The position numbers and the translations under genes were made by a program. The notes beneath the pieces are model-generated. The model did no database searches. It had not been told where the DNA came from and saw only the letters and a program-made list of their open reading frames with translations. A stretch of DNA of 9,378 bases, taken from Desulfobacteraceae bacterium. GTDB lineage: Bacteria; Desulfobacterota; Desulfobacteria; Desulfobacterales; SURF-7. Position 1 is the first letter of the stretch; each line of letters opens with the position of its first letter. This document shows positions 6,735 through 9,378 of this stretch, one piece after another. The stretch lies in NCBI GenBank assembly GCA_030619585.1, contig JAUXBD010000018.1, positions 1 through 9,378 of the forward strand, given 5' to 3'.

Positions 6735-7934
6735 ATGAAACAACAGATAATAAGCGTGCTTGAGAGTGTAATCCATGCCCTACCTGATACGGCTCTTGAT
6801 AAAATAGCAATTATTTCTAATATAATACCACCTATCTGCTGGTGGGTGCTCATAGCATGTCTCACCTTTATTCTTTTTCTTTTTCAGATAGTGCGTCTTA
6901 TAAAAAAAATCAACGGCAGGCGGCAGAAAACCGAGGCTGAAGCTGTAAAAAAGAAAAAAACAGACGCTCCGGTCAAAGATGCCCCTGTTGAAAAAATTCA
7001 AGTTCAAGGGGAGCAGATTGTAAAAGAACCTGTAAGATTCTTTGAGCGCCTTAAAAACGGACTGTCCAAGACCCGCCAAACCTTCTCGGGAAGCCTTGAC
7101 ACGATATTCGCTGACAGCAAAAAGATTGATGACAATATGTTAGAAGAGATTGAGGAGCTTCTTATAACTTCAGATATTGGTGTTCCAACCACAATGAAAC
7201 TTGTGGAGAGACTCTCGGAAAAAGCATCGGATATTTCAGATATTGGTCAGCTAAAGTCCTCTTTAAAAGAGGATATCCTCTCTTTCCTTAAAGCGCCTTC
7301 AAACTCCTTGAAAAACAGTTTAGCAAAACCCCATGTTATCATGGTTGTTGGAGTGAATGGTGTAGGGAAAACAACCACCATAGGAAAACTCGCCGCACGG
7401 TACACCAAAGATGGTAAAAAGGTGCTTATCGCTGCCAGCGACACTTTCAGGGCAGCCGCAAGCGAGCAGCTTACAATATGGGCTGAAAGGGCGGGAGCTG
7501 ATATTGTAAAGCACGGAGATAATGCAGACCCATCCGCTGTTGCATACGACAGTGTTGAAGCTGCGATTGCAAGGGGCGTTGACATTGTAATGGTTGATAC
7601 TGCAGGAAGGCTTCACACCAGGAAGAACCTCATGGGGGAGCTAAAAAAGATCAATAGAACCATAAAGAAAAAAATACCTGAAGCGCCCCATGAAACCCTG
7701 CTGGTTCTTGATGCCACTACAGGTCAGAATGCGCTGACACAGGCAAAGCTGTTTCTTGAGACTATAAACGTAACAGGAATCGCCCTTACAAAACTTGACG
7801 GCACTGCAAAAGGTGGAATTGTTGTGAGCATATGCAGCGACCTAAACATCCCGCTTGCGTATATAGGTGTGGGGGAACAGGCAGAAGACCTGCAGGATTT
7901 TGACCCAAAGCAGTTTGTGGATGCGCTTTTTTAG
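6735..7934 (+). CDS. ftsY: Signal recognition particle receptor FtsY, membrane-anchored form
   Basis: A complete 399-residue SRP-family GTPase. It docks the SRP-ribosome complex at the inner membrane for co-translational insertion of membrane proteins. A hydrophobic segment (about 34-54, WWVLIACLTFILFLF) is followed by KK and RR and a Lys-rich linker to about 100. This looks like a true transmembrane anchor in place of the acidic A domain of E. coli FtsY. The N domain spans about 100-195. The G domain has G1 GVNGVGKTTT (206-215), DTFRAAASEQL from Asp236, G3 DTAGR (288-292), G4 TKLD (352-355) and closing segment YIGVGEQAEDLQDF from Tyr376. The GVNGVGKT P-loop and the C-terminal FDP distinguish FtsY from Ffh, and there is no M domain. 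No in-frame start exists upstream before a stop codon. The ribosome binding site is weak (GGA 14 bases upstream), which suggests translational coupling to smc, whose stop codon is 10 bases away. Confidence 0.97.
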   Translation: MKQQIISVLESVIHALPDTALDKIAIISNIIPPICWWVLIACLTFILFLFQIVRLIKKINGRRQKTEAEAVKKKKTDAPVKDAPVEKIQVQGEQIVKEPVRFFERLKNGLSKTRQTFSGSLDTIFADSKKIDDNMLEEIEELLITSDIGVPTTMKLVERLSEKASDISDIGQLKSSLKEDILSFLKAPSNSLKNSLAKPHVIMVVGVNGVGKTTTIGKLAARYTKDGKKVLIAASDTFRAAASEQLTIWAERAGADIVKHGDNADPSAVAYDSVEAAIARGVDIVMVDTAGRLHTRKNLMGELKKINRTIKKKIPEAPHETLLVLDATTGQNALTQAKLFLETINVTGIALTKLDGTAKGGIVVSICSDLNIPLAYIGVGEQAEDLQDFDPKQFVDALF

Positions 7935-7979
7935 AAAAGAGTCGGACTAAAGTAAAACAAATAGAGATCTATCAATAGC

Positions 7980-9269
7980 ATGAAATTAAAACTTATCTAT
8001 CCTACGCACAGACATTTCAACCATAAAAGATTATTCAATGTAACTATCCCCCTTAATCTGTGTGTGCTGGCGGCAAACACTCCTAAAGATGTGGATGTAT
8101 CATTCACAGATGCCTACATTCAGGATATTGATTACAAAGAACATGTTGACCTTGTAGGTATTACATGCCTGACACCCAGCGCTTTCCAGGCATACAAGAT
8201 AGCAGACAGGTTCCGCGATAAGGGCACAAAGGTAATATTGGGAGGAATCCACCCCAGTGCCATGACCGAAGAAGCGCTTAAACACTCTGACGCAGTGGTT
8301 GTGGGGGAAGCTGAAGGCGTATGGAAAAATGTAATTGAGGATTTTAAAGCCGGGCGTCTTTCAGGCATATATGAATCTGAAACCAAACCGGATCTCAGCA
8401 ACATGCCTTTCCCAAAACGGGATATATGCCTCCCGAGAAAATATCTATTTCGCAACCTGGTGGAGACTTCACGGGGCTGCCCTTTTAACTGTATGTATTG
8501 TTCGGATTGGCTTATTTACGGGCCCAAATATCGATTCCGCCCAATTGAAGAGGTGGTGGAAGAGGTAAAATCCATGAAAAAAAAGTTCATTTTCTTTGTT
8601 GATAACAATATTGTAGGCAACATGGACAGAGCAAAGCAACTTTTTGAGGCGCTTATTCCCCTTAAAATAAAATGGTTCGGACAGGGAAGTGTGAATTTAG
8701 GATACGATGAAGAAGCATGTAAACTGGCAGCCAGGTCAGGATGCCTTAGCATCCTGTTTGGACTTGAGACTCTCAAAAAGGATGTGCTTAAAACCATTGG
8801 CAAACCTGTTGATCCTGGCAGATATATTGAAAGCATATCAAGAGTTCAAAAATATGGAGTTAATGTACAGGGCGAATTCATATTTGGCTTTGACGGTGAC
8901 ACACCGGATGTGTTTAAGAAAACATTGGATTTTGCCATTAAAGCAAAGCTCGGCTCGGCTCGGTTTGCAATCTTAAAGCCGTATCCTGGAACCCGCCTCT
9001 ATGACGATTTAGAAAAAGAGGGCCGTTTGAAAGATATAGGCTGGGAGAAATTTCATACAAGTAACGTGCTCTTTAAACCCATAGGTCTTACCGAAGAAGA
9101 GTTAAGCATGGGACGGGATTGGGCATACAATGAATTTGCTTCTATAAGTTCAATTTATAAAAGAGTCGGGTTTGCAAAAAAGTCTGCCATATTATTCTGG
9201 CTGATGAATTTAGCAAACCGAAAATTTAAAAACAACCGGGGGAACATTCCTCCGGCAGTTAGTTCCTGA
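7980..9269 (+). CDS. B12-binding-domain radical SAM protein of unknown substrate
   Basis: 429 residues with the two-domain layout of cobalamin-type radical SAM enzymes. Residues 1 to about 130 look like the Rossmann-like B12-binding domain, including VDLVGITCLTPSAFQAYKIAD and VILGGIHPSAMTEEAL followed by VVVGEAE. As in most of this superfamily, no DxHxxG cobalamin-ligating motif is present. The radical SAM core has the iron-sulfur motif CPFNCMYC (Cys167, Cys171, Cys174), FGLE (260-263), GEFIFGFDGDT from Gly298 and PYPGTRLYDDL from Pro334. It should cleave S-adenosylmethionine reductively under anaerobic conditions. Relatives perform methylations, cyclisations or ring formation in lipid, tetrapyrrole and natural-product pathways. 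The substrate cannot be read from the sequence. The ATG is the only reasonable start, with a poor AGAG site 12 bases upstream. It follows ftsY by 45 bases with no terminator, so it may be co-transcribed. Cobalamin dependence is not certain. Confidence 0.9.
   Translation: MKLKLIYPTHRHFNHKRLFNVTIPLNLCVLAANTPKDVDVSFTDAYIQDIDYKEHVDLVGITCLTPSAFQAYKIADRFRDKGTKVILGGIHPSAMTEEALKHSDAVVVGEAEGVWKNVIEDFKAGRLSGIYESETKPDLSNMPFPKRDICLPRKYLFRNLVETSRGCPFNCMYCSDWLIYGPKYRFRPIEEVVEEVKSMKKKFIFFVDNNIVGNMDRAKQLFEALIPLKIKWFGQGSVNLGYDEEACKLAARSGCLSILFGLETLKKDVLKTIGKPVDPGRYIESISRVQKYGVNVQGEFIFGFDGDTPDVFKKTLDFAIKAKLGSARFAILKPYPGTRLYDDLEKEGRLKDIGWEKFHTSNVLFKPIGLTEEELSMGRDWAYNEFASISSIYKRVGFAKKSAILFWLMNLANRKFKNNRGNIPPAVSS
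9236..9255 (+). other. GC-rich hairpin at the 3' end of the radical SAM gene
   Basis: CCGGGGG and CCTCCGG can form a 7-bp stem with one G-U pair around the loop AACATT, inside the last codons of the gene. No T tract follows, so it is not a standard intrinsic terminator. It might stabilise the mRNA end or be incidental. Confidence 0.3.
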
Positions 9270-9378
9270 GATATGACATGTGTGGGATACAAAGGCCTTT
9301 CACAAAAGAAAAATATATTGTATTCAAAAGTAGTTTAATTTCTAAAATATCATATTAATTTCATTCAGACCAAACCTC
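9270..9378. other. AT-rich 3' flank without a gene
   Basis: The last 109 bases contain a perfect palindrome AAAGGCCTTT (9291-9300) and a strongly AT-rich stretch to the edge. No intrinsic terminator and no convincing start of a further gene is visible. The AT richness would suit a promoter for a gene beyond the window, but no box pair stands out. Confidence 0.5.

Noticed and set aside
7935..7979. Terminator or promoter between ftsY and the radical SAM gene
   Set aside because: The 45 bases contain no stable inverted repeat and no convincing -35/-10 pair.

Overview
The window suggests a Gram-negative, anaerobic bacterium with moderately low GC, most likely a Desulfobacterota (deltaproteobacterial) lineage. 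That placement is an inference. It rests on the gene content (a multi-domain membrane hybrid histidine kinase and a B12-type radical SAM enzyme next to smc and ftsY) and on GC-rich hairpin repeats in otherwise AT-rich intergenic DNA, which resemble repeats I recall from that group. It was not checked against any database.

Layout. Positions 1-1893 on the minus strand hold a membrane hybrid sensor histidine kinase whose 3' end lies outside the window. Positions 1894-2414 are non-coding and repeat-rich: a possible operator and promoter for the kinase, a two-hairpin element, a 155-bp palindromic MITE-like element flanked by a 5-bp duplication, and a 12-bp tandem repeat. Positions 2415-2804 (minus) encode a 129-residue protein of unknown function with a polyglutamine tail. 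Positions 2805-3112 are the divergent control region; they hold a second copy of the two-hairpin element and a good candidate promoter for the plus-strand genes. Positions 3113-9269 (plus) hold smc, ftsY and a cobalamin-type radical SAM gene, probably one transcription unit. The last 109 bases are AT-rich with no gene visible.

How the genes relate. The SMC protein (chromosome condensation and segregation) and FtsY (the SRP receptor GTPase) are next to each other in many bacteria, and here only 10 bases separate them. The radical SAM gene follows ftsY by 45 bases with no visible terminator, so it is probably co-transcribed, but nothing in its sequence ties it functionally to SMC or FtsY. The kinase and the polyglutamine protein read in the opposite direction and look like independent units separated by repeats.

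No defence system, CRISPR array, tRNA or rRNA, or clearly novel multi-gene system is visible. The most interesting material is non-coding: the MITE-like palindrome with its apparent target-site duplication, and the pair of two-hairpin elements whose first stem differs between copies by a compensatory base-pair change.
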